Source of the DNA: JAALLB01 sp964502215
Lineage (GTDB): Bacteria > Pseudomonadota > Alphaproteobacteria > Rhizobiales > Rhizobiaceae
Length of the DNA stretch: 64,000 bases
Direction: 5' to 3'
Assembly (NCBI GenBank): GCA_964502215.1
Contig: CAZCUN010000011.1
Coordinates: 4,274 to 68,273 of the forward strand
This document shows positions 18,483 through 26,413 of the stretch, one piece after another (the first letter of the stretch is position 1; the number at the start of each line of letters is the position of its first letter). The position numbers were made by a program, and so were the translations under genes. The notes beneath the pieces are model-generated. The model saw only the letters and a program-made list of their open reading frames with translations. It was not told where the DNA came from and ran no database searches.

Positions 18483-19823
18483 TTATGCCCGCCCAAACAA
18501 GATATTACTCACCAGTTTATCGCGTCCATAAACATCTTTATGAAATTTGATTTTTCCACCATCCGCCCAAGCAGTAAAATACGTTAGGTGAACGGGAATA
18601 GGCTTTCTAAGCTTTATTCTTTGCGTTTTTGGATTAGTAAGGATTTTCTTCATTTTAGAAACACTCAGTGCACGGCGCCCAAAAACCTTCTCCGTAAATT
18701 CCAACGGGTTCTGCACCCGAATACAGCCATGAGAGAATGCTCTTGCATTTTGAGAAAATAAATTCTTTGCCTGCGTATCATGCAGATAGACATTGAACTT
18801 GTTCGGAAACATTATTTTCACCTGACCAAGCGCATTATTATCGCCCGGTTGCTGAACAATCTTAAACGGAAAATCTTTTCCATTAACAGAATGCCAGTCT
18901 ACCGAATTCGGGTTCATCACAGGCGCATCCGCTTTCCAACTTGTGTGAACCTTATAATTGTTACGCTCAAGAAAACCTGGGTCCTTACGAAGCTTTGGTA
19001 AAATTTCATTACCCGCAATTGAGCGTGGCACAGTCCATGTCGGATTAAAGTCTGCATATTGAATAGTATGAGAAAACATTGGTGTTTTAAAGAACGGCTT
19101 GCCAACAACAACACGGCGACGGTCAATCATCTTCCCGCCCTCGACAACCTGCACTTCAAAAGCCGCCTGATTAACAAGCACATGCTTTTTACCAAGTGAA
19201 CGCGGCAACCAGCGCCAGCGTTCCATATTCACAATAATTTGGCGAGCTTTAGCACCTCTTGCTCCCGCCAATGCTTTGCGCAAAGCAAGGTATTGCGGAT
19301 GGCTTGGACGCAATTGAGAAATAACTTTTGCAGGGCCACGCTTTCTAGCCACATCTAACCAACCTTTAATATCTGCTTTCTTTCGCGAAATAATAATATC
19401 AGGCTCAGAAACCGCAGGTGACGTTCGACCTGCTGATAAGTCACGCCCAAACTTCCAAAAAGCTTGCGACAAATAAAGCTCCGCTTTAGCAAGATCTTTA
19501 CCTTTTAAACTTTGTATATTTTTTGGAAGAGCAGAAATATAATCACGCGGTTCAAGCCCATCAGAGCCTGCCGCCTGCAAAACCTTGACCAGCTCAACAC
19601 CTTCTTTATTCAGGCCTTTCTTACCAGTCCAAAGCCCTTTACCTAATCGCCCGCGATAATATTTTTTCAAAGGGCCAAGATCGACAACATCACCATTAAA
19701 TTTAAGCGCATCGCCACGCAAAACACTTGCAACATTTGCAGCACTAACAGGCGTAGCTGTTGCAGCAAACCCAAAGGCCAGTGATGTTCCAAGAAACGAT
19801 CTACGTGAAAGATTTAAAGTCAT
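18483..19823 (-). CDS. Tat-exported L,D-transpeptidase (YcbB/LdtD-like)
   Basis: A 446-residue murein L,D-transpeptidase that would form 3-3 cross-links or attach proteins to peptidoglycan in the periplasm. The N-terminus reads SRRSFLG followed by a hydrophobic stretch and an Ala-rich cleavage site, a clear twin-arginine signal. The catalytic motif is YLHDTQAKNLF followed by FSHGCIRVQNP, with the Cys nucleophile in SHGCIR. The N-terminal scaffold and the substrate capping region (NMERWRWLP) match the YcbB type. It stands alone between the tail-anchored protein and the small EF-hand gene. Confidence 0.9.
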   Translation of the reverse strand: MTLNLSRRSFLGTSLAFGFAATATPVSAANVASVLRGDALKFNGDVVDLGPLKKYYRGRLGKGLWTGKKGLNKEGVELVKVLQAAGSDGLEPRDYISALPKNIQSLKGKDLAKAELYLSQAFWKFGRDLSAGRTSPAVSEPDIIISRKKADIKGWLDVARKRGPAKVISQLRPSHPQYLALRKALAGARGAKARQIIVNMERWRWLPRSLGKKHVLVNQAAFEVQVVEGGKMIDRRRVVVGKPFFKTPMFSHTIQYADFNPTWTVPRSIAGNEILPKLRKDPGFLERNNYKVHTSWKADAPVMNPNSVDWHSVNGKDFPFKIVQQPGDNNALGQVKIMFPNKFNVYLHDTQAKNLFSQNARAFSHGCIRVQNPLEFTEKVFGRRALSVSKMKKILTNPKTQRIKLRKPIPVHLTYFTAWADGGKIKFHKDVYGRDKLVSNILFGRA

Positions 19824-20082
19824 TTATGAAGCCTACCTATTTTGTGTTTCACGGGGTTGAAATACATTTTAACAGTATCGCAATTCAACTTGAATGAAAA
19901 CTGAATACGCCAACATAGCGTGAATGTGATGCATAACGGATATATTACGTGATGAAACATCGTTTGATTTCAGGGTCGGAAAATCACCTAAAATCAAGCC
20001 AAAACGTGCCGCATTCAAAATCCATCTTATGCTCAGTCGCAACAAGCAATAATGCCTACGCGACAAAACAGGAGTAAAGATC

Positions 20083-20304
20083 ATGAAGAAACTTATTCTA
20101 GCACTAGCATTTTCAGGATTTGCAACAGGCGCCTCTTTTGCCCAAGCAAGTTTTGAATCAATTGATGTCGACCAGAGTGGTGGCGTGACATTAGCAGAAG
20201 CAGGCGCTGCGGGTCTTTTATGGACTAAAGAACAGTTCGATTCAGCAGATAAAAATGCAGACGGCGCACTTGATGTCGATGAATTTGCTGCGGCAATTCA
20301 ATAG
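20083..20304 (+). CDS. small secreted EF-hand protein
   Basis: A 73-residue protein with a signal peptide (cleavage likely after SFAQA) and a pair of EF-hand loops, DVDQSGGVTLAE and DKNADGALDVDE, so the mature form is essentially one calcium-binding EF-hand pair of about 53 residues. It has a strong ribosome site (AGGAGT) and is followed by a perfect-stem terminator at 20338. The 259 bases upstream, divergent from the L,D-transpeptidase gene, must hold its promoter. Its role is unknown; calcium binding in the periplasm is inferred. Confidence 0.82.
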   Translation: MKKLILALAFSGFATGASFAQASFESIDVDQSGGVTLAEAGAAGLLWTKEQFDSADKNADGALDVDEFAAAIQ

Positions 20305-20337
20305 TGACTTTATAACCTGAGGCAACTTTAATAACTG

Positions 20338-20364
20338 CCCCGCTGATTAAATTCAGCGGGGTTT
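20338..20364 (+). terminator. rho-independent terminator of the EF-hand gene
   Basis: A perfect nine-base-pair stem, CCCCGCTGA at 20338-20346 and TCAGCGGGG at 20353-20361, with a six-base loop and then TTT. It ends the EF-hand transcript and its 3' arm also contains the stop codon of the convergent aminotransferase gene. Confidence 0.8.
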
Positions 20365-21273
20365 ATAATACTTAATCACCTCAATCAACTCACCACGATT
20401 ATGCCAATCCCAATATGTCTGAGTAATTTTCTCAGCCATTGGCCCAGGCACATCATTGCATAAAATACGGTCATTAACCCGCGTCACTGGTACAGGCCCA
20501 CCTGCGGTTGTAGCAGTGAAAACTTCTTCAGCTGATAAAAACTCTTCTGCGGTGATGTCTTTCACCTCATGCGGAAGTCCAAGCTCTGCACAAATTTCAA
20601 GTACGGTTTTACGGCTAATCCCTTCCAACATTCCAGAACGCGGCGTGATTACTTTACCATCAACAATAGCAAAAATATTAAAGCCCGGGCCTTCGGTTAC
20701 AAAGCCATCATCATCTAAAAGCACAGCCGTATCATAACCTGCATCAAGCGCTTCAAATAAACCTTTGGTCATATCGCCCCAATGGTAATTTTTAACCGTT
20801 GCATCAACAGATGCCATGCCAATGCGCTTTGCGGTTTCACTGAGTAAAATATGTGCACCACGCTTGGCAACATCTTGCGGAATAACCCATATAAAAGGCA
20901 CAACCCAAGCATAAAAATGATTGTTCGTGAGGCGCGGATCACGCGTTCCAGGAATGGACGGCGTACCACGACTGGCAACCATCGAAACATAAGCTGATTG
21001 CAAACCAGACGCCCCCACCATCTCATGCAAGATGCGCTTAATCTCTTCACGCGATTGCGGAATATCAAGACGTAATTTTTCAATTGATGCCATAAATCGA
21101 TCGAGATAATCATCAATACGGAAGAACTTCCCCTCCCACACATGCACAACATCATAAGTAATATCAGAACGCGTCAGCCCCCAATCAAGAACAGAAATTT
21201 TGGCGTCTTGAATGGGAATAATCTCGCCATTCATCCATGCAGCACCATTGGAGAAGTTAGATTGTTTTTGCAT
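20353..21273 (-). CDS. class IV (branched-chain/D-amino acid type) aminotransferase
   Basis: A 306-residue PLP enzyme of fold type IV. The Schiff-base lysine region reads VDATVKNYHWGDM, the phosphate-binding loop is VTEGPGFNIFAI, and the second is GISRKTVLEIC, all in family order. This fold includes branched-chain aminotransferases (IlvE), D-amino acid aminotransferases and 4-amino-4-deoxychorismate lyases. The segment ATTAGGPVPVTRVNDR near the end is closest to the transaminases. Its neighbour is leuA upstream on the same strand, with an acetyltransferase gene between, which makes a branched-chain amino acid role plausible but not proven. Its start overlaps the acetyltransferase stop region by about 17 bases. 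Confidence 0.85.
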   Translation of the reverse strand: MQKQSNFSNGAAWMNGEIIPIQDAKISVLDWGLTRSDITYDVVHVWEGKFFRIDDYLDRFMASIEKLRLDIPQSREEIKRILHEMVGASGLQSAYVSMVASRGTPSIPGTRDPRLTNNHFYAWVVPFIWVIPQDVAKRGAHILLSETAKRIGMASVDATVKNYHWGDMTKGLFEALDAGYDTAVLLDDDGFVTEGPGFNIFAIVDGKVITPRSGMLEGISRKTVLEICAELGLPHEVKDITAEEFLSAEEVFTATTAGGPVPVTRVNDRILCNDVPGPMAEKITQTYWDWHNRGELIEVIKYYKPR

Positions 21274-21802
21274 ACATTAACGTGTCTCTTGGCTCTGTTG
21301 ATATATTCGGGTGGATAAAATATTTCTTCAATTTGCCTTCAAAAACCATTCCAGCATTTTCCATAACTTTTGCTGACCCTAAATTCTCTACATCACAAAA
21401 AGCTTGAGCACGAAAAACCCCCTCTTGCAACAATGCCCAATCAACTAGGTATTTCAAAGCTTCAGACATATACCCTTTATTCCAATGATCTTCTGCAAGC
21501 AGATATCCAAACCCCACAGAAAATGACTTTAAAGGCAGCATACCAATTACACCGACAGGAGTATTAGGTGTGTCCTTTAATTCAATTATAAAATCATAAT
21601 TGGAGCAAGCCAGCCATGCATCAATCCTGTTTTGTAAAAAGCTCTCGGTTTCCGTCAAACTTTGATGCGCAACCCAAGACATATACTTTGGAAAATCAGG
21701 CTTCGATGTCCAAGAATGAAAGATAATTGGAGCATCTTCCATAACAGGTTTTCGTAGAACTAATCTTTCGGTTTCTATTCGTTCTGGAGGGCAAGGTAAC
21801 AT
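21257..21802 (-). CDS. GNAT acetyltransferase (RimJ/RimL type)
   Basis: A protein of about 181 residues with the RimJ/RimL-type opening ERIETERLVLRKPVMED and the acetyl-CoA motif YLLAEDHWNKGYMSEALKYL, then FCDVENLGSAKVMENAGM. Such enzymes acetylate protein N-termini, ribosomal proteins, or small amines. The start at 21802 lies just after the leuA stop codon; a further upstream Met at 21829 would overlap leuA. It is probably co-transcribed with leuA and followed by the aminotransferase. Confidence 0.82.
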   Translation of the reverse strand: MLPCPPERIETERLVLRKPVMEDAPIIFHSWTSKPDFPKYMSWVAHQSLTETESFLQNRIDAWLACSNYDFIIELKDTPNTPVGVIGMLPLKSFSVGFGYLLAEDHWNKGYMSEALKYLVDWALLQEGVFRAQAFCDVENLGSAKVMENAGMVFEGKLKKYFIHPNISTEPRDTLMYAKTI

Positions 21803-21806
21803 TGAT

Positions 21807-23498
21807 CTACACCAACCGATTAACCGCACTCACCAGTGCTTCAAGCGAAGCAGCTACGATGTTTGAATTTACGCCTACACCAAAGAGTTTCTTGCCGCCT
21901 GATTCAGTTTCCATGTAACAAATAGCGGTCGCGTCGGCGCCTGTTCCTAAGCTATGTTCTGAATAATCAATCACAGAAATTTCGATACCTACATGTTTAG
22001 AAAGCGCATCGACGAAGCCATCGATAGGGCCAGTGCCTTGACCTTTAATCGATGTCTCTTTACCGCCATCCAAAATAATAGCTTCCAGATTGCGAATGCC
22101 AGAACCAGTTTCACCCGCAAGTGTGGTTGAATGATCAACGAACTTGATACGCGCGTCAGGTTGATTGACATAGGCGTCTTGAAAGACATCGTGAATACGG
22201 CTCGAGGGCAGTTCAACACCTTCTTTATCCGTAATATTTTGAACCAACTCACGCATTTCGATTTGCAAATTGCGCGGCAGTTGAATGCCGTAATCCTGCG
22301 CCAAAATATAAGCGATACCGCCCTTGCCGGATTGCGAGTTAATGCGAATAATCGCCTCATAATCACGCCCCACGTCTTGCGGATCAATCGGCAAATACGG
22401 CACTTCCCATAGTGGCTTATTAGCTTTTTCAAGCGCCTTCATACCCTTGTTAATCGCATCTTGGTGCGAGCCAGAAAACGCTGTGTAAACCAATTCACCC
22501 ACATAAGGATGGCGCTCAGGAATGCGCAATTGATTGGAGTATTCATAAACATCCTTCATGCGCGGAATGTCAGAGCAATCCAATTGCGGGTCAACGCCTT
22601 GCGTAAACATGTTAAGCGCCAGCGTCACCAAATCAACATTGCCCGTGCGCTCACCATTGCCAAACAACGTTCCCTCCACACGGTCAGCCCCCGCCATCAA
22701 CCCAAGCTCAGTTGCAGCAATGCCTGTGCCACGGTCATTATGCGGGTGAAGCGATAAAATAATGTTTTCACGATTGTTTAAATTCCGCGACATCCACTCG
22801 ATCTGATCTGCATGAATGTTTGGCGTCGACATCTCAACTGTTGCAGGCAAGTTAAAGATCAACTTGTTATCCGCCGTTGGCTGCATAACTTCTTCAACCG
22901 CGTTACAAATTTCTAACGCGAACTCAAGTTCTGTGCCCGTGAAGCTTTCAGGCGAATACTCAAAACGATAACCACCGCCCGCATCTTCTGCCATATCTCG
23001 GATCATCTTGGCGGCATCCACTGCAATCTGCTTGATGCCCGCACGGTATTGCCCAAACACCACACGACGCTGAAGCTCTGATGTTGAATTATAAAAATGC
23101 ACGATAGGCTTATTCGCACCTTGCAATGCCTCAAACGTGCGCGTGATGAGTTCAGGCCGACATTGCACCAACACCTGAAGCGAAACATCATCAGGCACAT
23201 TACCCTGCTCTACACACCAGCGCGCAAAATCAAAATCTGTTTGCGAAGCGGACGGAAAACCGATTTCAATTTCCTTAAACTGCATATCAAGCAAAAGCTT
23301 AAACATCCGCTCTTTACGGTCTTGCCCCATCGGATCAATCAACGCCTGATTGCCATCACGCAGATCAACCGAACACCAAATAGGCGCTTGCGTTATCGTC
23401 TTCGACGGCCAAGTGCGATCAGTCAAATCTATCTGGTCATAAGCACGATATTTCTCACCAGCAGTTGGCATAATGGGTGTTTGATTTTTAGATGTCAT
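21807..23498 (-). CDS. leuA: 2-isopropylmalate synthase LeuA (long form)
   Basis: LeuA condenses acetyl-CoA with 2-oxoisovalerate in the first committed step of leucine synthesis. The HMGL-like barrel starts with WCSVDLRDGNQALIDPM (metal-binding Asp and the catalytic Arg), contains LSLHPHNDRGTGIAATELG with the metal-binding HPHND, and VEGTLFGNGERTGNVDL; the C-terminal part is the regulatory LeuA dimer domain that binds leucine. The length of about 563 residues fits the longer actinobacterial/alphaproteobacterial type. The start at ATG 23498 is favoured over the upstream Met at 23531. It is preceded by a leucine-rich leader peptide and alternative hairpins, indicating attenuation in addition to feedback inhibition. 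Confidence 0.93.
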   Translation of the reverse strand: MTSKNQTPIMPTAGEKYRAYDQIDLTDRTWPSKTITQAPIWCSVDLRDGNQALIDPMGQDRKERMFKLLLDMQFKEIEIGFPSASQTDFDFARWCVEQGNVPDDVSLQVLVQCRPELITRTFEALQGANKPIVHFYNSTSELQRRVVFGQYRAGIKQIAVDAAKMIRDMAEDAGGGYRFEYSPESFTGTELEFALEICNAVEEVMQPTADNKLIFNLPATVEMSTPNIHADQIEWMSRNLNNRENIILSLHPHNDRGTGIAATELGLMAGADRVEGTLFGNGERTGNVDLVTLALNMFTQGVDPQLDCSDIPRMKDVYEYSNQLRIPERHPYVGELVYTAFSGSHQDAINKGMKALEKANKPLWEVPYLPIDPQDVGRDYEAIIRINSQSGKGGIAYILAQDYGIQLPRNLQIEMRELVQNITDKEGVELPSSRIHDVFQDAYVNQPDARIKFVDHSTTLAGETGSGIRNLEAIILDGGKETSIKGQGTGPIDGFVDALSKHVGIEISVIDYSEHSLGTGADATAICYMETESGGKKLFGVGVNSNIVAASLEALVSAVNRLV

Positions 23499-23596
23499 TA
23501 TACGGTCGTTTCTTAAAAATTTTTCGCGCAATTTATGAACCTATCTATAGTCCAAAAAGCACAATGATTTCTATTTAAATTTTGAAAAGATTTAAG

Positions 23597-23657
23597 AGCA
23601 AGGTCAAAGACCGTTCCGACCGCTGGATGCCCTTAAGAAACACAAGCCCAACGATCG
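23597..23657 (-). promoter_or_regulatory. leucine attenuator: mutually exclusive hairpins upstream of leuA
   Basis: In the transcript of the minus strand, CGATCGTTGG (23648-23657, inside the end of the leader peptide gene) can pair over ten positions, two of them G-U, with CCAGCGGTCG (23617-23626) just after the leader stop. The same second segment, AGCGGTC (23618-23624), can instead pair with GACC-TT-GCT (23597-23605), a stem followed by a T-containing stretch. The two folds exclude each other. Ribosome stalling at Leu codons would leave the first segment free and prevent the second hairpin. The terminator is weak, with only a short run of T. Confidence 0.65.
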
Positions 23658-23707
23658 CGACTAAGCACGAGCAGGAGGTTGATGAGGAGTGTGTTTATTG
23701 TGTTCAT
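23633..23707 (-). CDS. leuL: leucine leader peptide LeuL (24 aa)
   Basis: A 24-codon frame from ATG 23707 to TAA at 23633-23635. Its centre reads LLINLLLVL and is followed by SRDRW; six of nine central residues are Leu, encoded by CTC, CTG and CTT. The stop codon lies directly before the alternative hairpins that precede leuA. This is the classical layout of a leucine-responsive attenuator, in which the ribosome translating the peptide senses charged tRNA-Leu. No convincing ribosome binding site is visible before the ATG, so the start signal is the weak point. Confidence 0.75.
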   Translation of the reverse strand: MNTINTLLINLLLVLSRDRWACVS

Positions 23708-23719
23708 GGCGGCACAATA

Positions 23720-24028
23720 ATTAAATATTTTACCTAAGGCAATAGAAAACAAATCAAAAGGACTTGGCTTCGCTGTTTATATACCACCGTTCGAAATCCG
23801 GGTGAGTGAATGCATGCACATGCTTATCCGTAACCTAATCACACAAGTGGAATCTAGCACCCTCATGCCTCTAGCCTGTCGAAGGCCGCGGGTACGGTGA
23901 TTGAGGCAACAACCCTTCGACAAGCTTGAGGTACAAACCCTAAGATAACCAACGCAAACACACATCAACCTCGATAACCATAAATAACAATGTACCAACA
24001 TAAGGCCTTATTACGTGCTATAATATGA
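23720..24028. other. intergenic region between leuL and the small coiled-coil gene
   Basis: About 300 bases with no supported gene. It must hold the promoter for leuL-leuA on the minus strand; no strong -35/-10 pair is evident, only AT-rich stretches near 23720-23745. It contains the inverted repeat described separately at 23873-23931. A TATAAT at 24019-24024 on the plus strand lies immediately before the small open frame at 24029. Confidence 0.5.
23873..23931. repeat. REP-like inverted repeat with CTTCGACAAGCTTGAGG arm
   Basis: The arms GTCGAAGG (23878-23885) and CCTTCGAC (23914-23921) are perfect reverse complements about 28 bases apart, flanked by AGCCT and AAGCTTGAGG. The text CCTTCGACAAGCTTGAGG resembles short intergenic repeat elements that recur in many proteobacterial genomes. 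Only one copy is seen in this window. Confidence 0.5.
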
Positions 24029-24244
24029 ATGAGAAAAATAGAAACTATGAAATCGAAACCAAATTTAATGTCACAGAATAATGCTATTATCGAAGAAGTT
24101 GGAAATACGCTTGGACTCGTTTCCAGTATTCAATCTGATTTATCAAAGCAACGAGTAAAAGACAGTCCTGAGTTACGAGAAACACTTTTGAGGCTACAAG
24201 AGCTTGTTGCTCGACTTGAAGAAGCCGTTGCTACACGGCAGTAG
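24029..24244 (+). CDS. small predicted coiled-coil protein (71 aa)
   Basis: A short open frame with no recognised family. The C-terminal 40 residues form a heptad-like helix (LRETLLRLQELVARLEEAV). In-frame Met codons at 24029, 24047 and 24068 are all possible starts; a TATAAT lies at 24019-24024, which would place a transcript start inside or just before the frame and favours one of the later starts. It ends 11 bases before the convergent choline/betaine transporter gene. Composition is protein-like, but the coding call is tentative. Confidence 0.45.
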   Translation: MRKIETMKSKPNLMSQNNAIIEEVGNTLGLVSSIQSDLSKQRVKDSPELRETLLRLQELVARLEEAVATRQ

Positions 24245-24255
24245 AGTTATAGTAC

Positions 24256-25296
24256 CTAGCCCTTAGTACTTGAAACACGTGGCACGAGCGCTCTTACTAA
24301 GTCTAGCATATCAAGTTGACCAACGACTTTATCACCATCCAATACGCGGTAGATTTTATTGGTCTCACCATTAGAAACCGCAATCATACTCTCAAGGTTA
24401 TCTGTAACCTGAACATCGCCAGCATATTTAGCGCCCCTTTTAACCTTGCCCATCACAGAACGGACTTTCAAAACGCGGGCGCGGTTAATGTCGCTTACGA
24501 AATCTTCGATATAAGGGTCATTCGGATTAAGCAAAATGCCTTGCGGTTCGCCTTGTTGAACAACAGCGCCATCTTTTAAGATCACCAAATGGTCAGCAAG
24601 CTTAAGCGCTTCATCAAGGTCGTGCGTAATGAAAACAATTGTTTTATGCAGCTCTTGCTGGAGTTCTAAAAGCAGGTCTTGCATGTCTGTACGAATGAGC
24701 GGATCAAGTGCTGAAAACGCTTCATCCATCAACATGATATCAGTATTGGCTGTTAGCGCACGTGCAATACCCACACGCTGTTGCATGCCACCAGAAAGTT
24801 GTGCTGGATAATGGTTTTCATAGCCTTGAAGCCCGACACGGTCGAGCCATTTCATTGCCTCGCGGTTTTGCACCTCTTCGCTTTCACCACGCACCTTCAA
24901 GGCCATGCCTGCATTTTGCAAAACAGAGCGGTGCGGCAAAAGTGCAAATTTTTGGAAAACCATCGACATGCGATTTTGTCGAAGCTTACGAAGTTCTTCT
25001 TCGTTAAATTGCATAACGTCTTCGCCATCAACCACAATCTCACCAGCAGTGGGTTCAATAAGACGGTTCAAGTGTCTAATCAGCGTCGATTTACCAGAAC
25101 CAGACAAGCCCATCACAACCGTGATTTCACCAGCCTGCATATCTACGTCAATATTTTGAAGGCCCAAAACATGCTGGTGTTGGGCAAGTAAGTCTTCTTT
25201 ACCAAGGCCATTTTTCACATGCACTAGAGCGTCTTGGTCATTAGTACCAAATATTTTAAACAGTCCGCGAAGGCGAACTTTAGGTTGATTACTCAT
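24256..25296 (-). CDS. proV: glycine betaine/choline ABC transporter ATPase
   Basis: A 346-residue ATP-binding subunit of an osmoprotectant importer of the ProU/ChoXWV type. Walker A is GLSGSGKSTLIRHLN, the signature is LSGGMQQRVGIARAL, and Walker B is IMLMDEAFSALDPLIR, with the H-loop in FITHDLDEAL. The N-terminal AAA-like extension before the ATPase core (FKIFGTN) and the C-terminal half of a CBS-like regulatory region (IYRVLDGDKVVGQLDMLDLV) are characteristic of ProV/OpuAA. It is the last gene of an operon with the permease and binding protein. The symbol is by family; ChoV would fit equally. Confidence 0.88.
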   Translation of the reverse strand: MSNQPKVRLRGLFKIFGTNDQDALVHVKNGLGKEDLLAQHQHVLGLQNIDVDMQAGEITVVMGLSGSGKSTLIRHLNRLIEPTAGEIVVDGEDVMQFNEEELRKLRQNRMSMVFQKFALLPHRSVLQNAGMALKVRGESEEVQNREAMKWLDRVGLQGYENHYPAQLSGGMQQRVGIARALTANTDIMLMDEAFSALDPLIRTDMQDLLLELQQELHKTIVFITHDLDEALKLADHLVILKDGAVVQQGEPQGILLNPNDPYIEDFVSDINRARVLKVRSVMGKVKRGAKYAGDVQVTDNLESMIAVSNGETNKIYRVLDGDKVVGQLDMLDLVRALVPRVSSTKG

Positions 25297-25310
25297 AACT
25301 ATTTCAGTCC

Positions 25311-26345
25311 CTAGTGTTTCATATGGGTCATATCAACCCGAGAGAGTGCAGCCTTTGAAACGCGATCCAATATGACAGCCAATAGTACGATACCAATACC
25401 AGCAACGATACCAACACCTAATTCAAGATTACGAATACCGCGCAATACATTCACACCAAGTCCAGGCGCAGAAACTAGCGAGGCAATCACCACCATCGCA
25501 AGCGACATCATGATTGTTTGATTGATACCAGCCATAATATTTGGAAGCGCTAAGGGAAGTTCCACACCAACCAATCGTTGATTTGAATTCATTCCAAACG
25601 CATTGGCAGCTTCAATCACGTCTTTATCAACCAGCCTGATACCAAGATTGGTGAGGCGGATAACAGGAACGATTGCATAAAGAATAATCGCCACACCGTA
25701 GAGCTTTGATTCAGTGACCGAGAAAAGGAAAATCAGCGGAATGAGATATACAAAGGTCGGGAGCGTTTGCAAGAGATCAAGAATAGGAACAACAGCGCGT
25801 TGTAATCTATCCGATTTCGACATGGCAATACCAATCGGCACACCCAATAAAACCGATATACCCGTACAAACAAAAATAATAGAAAGCGTCTGCATCGCGA
25901 CATCATAGTGGTCGACAAATGCTAGAAGTAGAATTGAAAAAGCAACAAAGATCGTCACCCCTTTTGAGCGCGATGAGTACCAAGAAATCGCCAGCAAAAT
26001 AGGGATCATAATAAACCAAGGCACAGCACTAAAGGTATAAAGCGCACCATCAAGCATCCAGCTTAGCGGCTGCGTAATCGGATCAAGCACAGATTTAAGC
26101 GCAGGTTTGGCAGCCAAAAAGCTATCTTCAATGCCTTTAGTAACATCGCGCGTCTGGCTAAGGTTACCACAGCTCTCATTTAAATTATCAAGTGAAGGAA
26201 ATGGAAATATAGGCCCACCAGAACCAGCTTCCTTGCCAGCGCTTTGGTTTAGTAAATCAGACATCGAAAGTGGCGCATCAGACGCACCGCCGCCACACCA
26301 TTCTTGTAAGCCTAATTTTTCAAATAACCCATCATAAAAAGCCAT
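25311..26345 (-). CDS. proW: glycine betaine/choline ABC transporter permease
   Basis: A 344-residue inner-membrane permease of the ProW/ChoW type with about six to seven membrane helices after a roughly 100-residue soluble N-terminal part. The coupling motif facing the ATPase is visible as EAANAFGMNSNQRLVGVELPLALPNIMAG. It follows the binding-protein gene, from which it is separated by a stem-loop at 26371-26393, and precedes the ATPase gene by 14 bases. Choline versus glycine betaine specificity is not shown. Confidence 0.88.
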   Translation of the reverse strand: MAFYDGLFEKLGLQEWCGGGASDAPLSMSDLLNQSAGKEAGSGGPIFPFPSLDNLNESCGNLSQTRDVTKGIEDSFLAAKPALKSVLDPITQPLSWMLDGALYTFSAVPWFIMIPILLAISWYSSRSKGVTIFVAFSILLLAFVDHYDVAMQTLSIIFVCTGISVLLGVPIGIAMSKSDRLQRAVVPILDLLQTLPTFVYLIPLIFLFSVTESKLYGVAIILYAIVPVIRLTNLGIRLVDKDVIEAANAFGMNSNQRLVGVELPLALPNIMAGINQTIMMSLAMVVIASLVSAPGLGVNVLRGIRNLELGVGIVAGIGIVLLAVILDRVSKAALSRVDMTHMKH

Positions 26346-26370
26346 ATTTTCCCCAGCCTATAATAAAGAA

Positions 26371-26393
26371 CCCTCCCGCAAAATGCGGAAGGG
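26371..26393 (-). terminator. intercistronic stem-loop between binding protein and permease genes
   Basis: CCCTCCCGCA (26371-26380) and TGCGGAAGGG (26384-26393) form a ten-position stem with one mismatch and a three-base loop; on the minus strand it is followed by TTCTTT. It lies between the first and second genes of the transporter operon and probably stabilises or partially terminates the binding-protein transcript so that this subunit is made in excess. Confidence 0.65.
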
Positions 26394-26413
26394 ATATTTT
26401 TTAATGTTACTTA

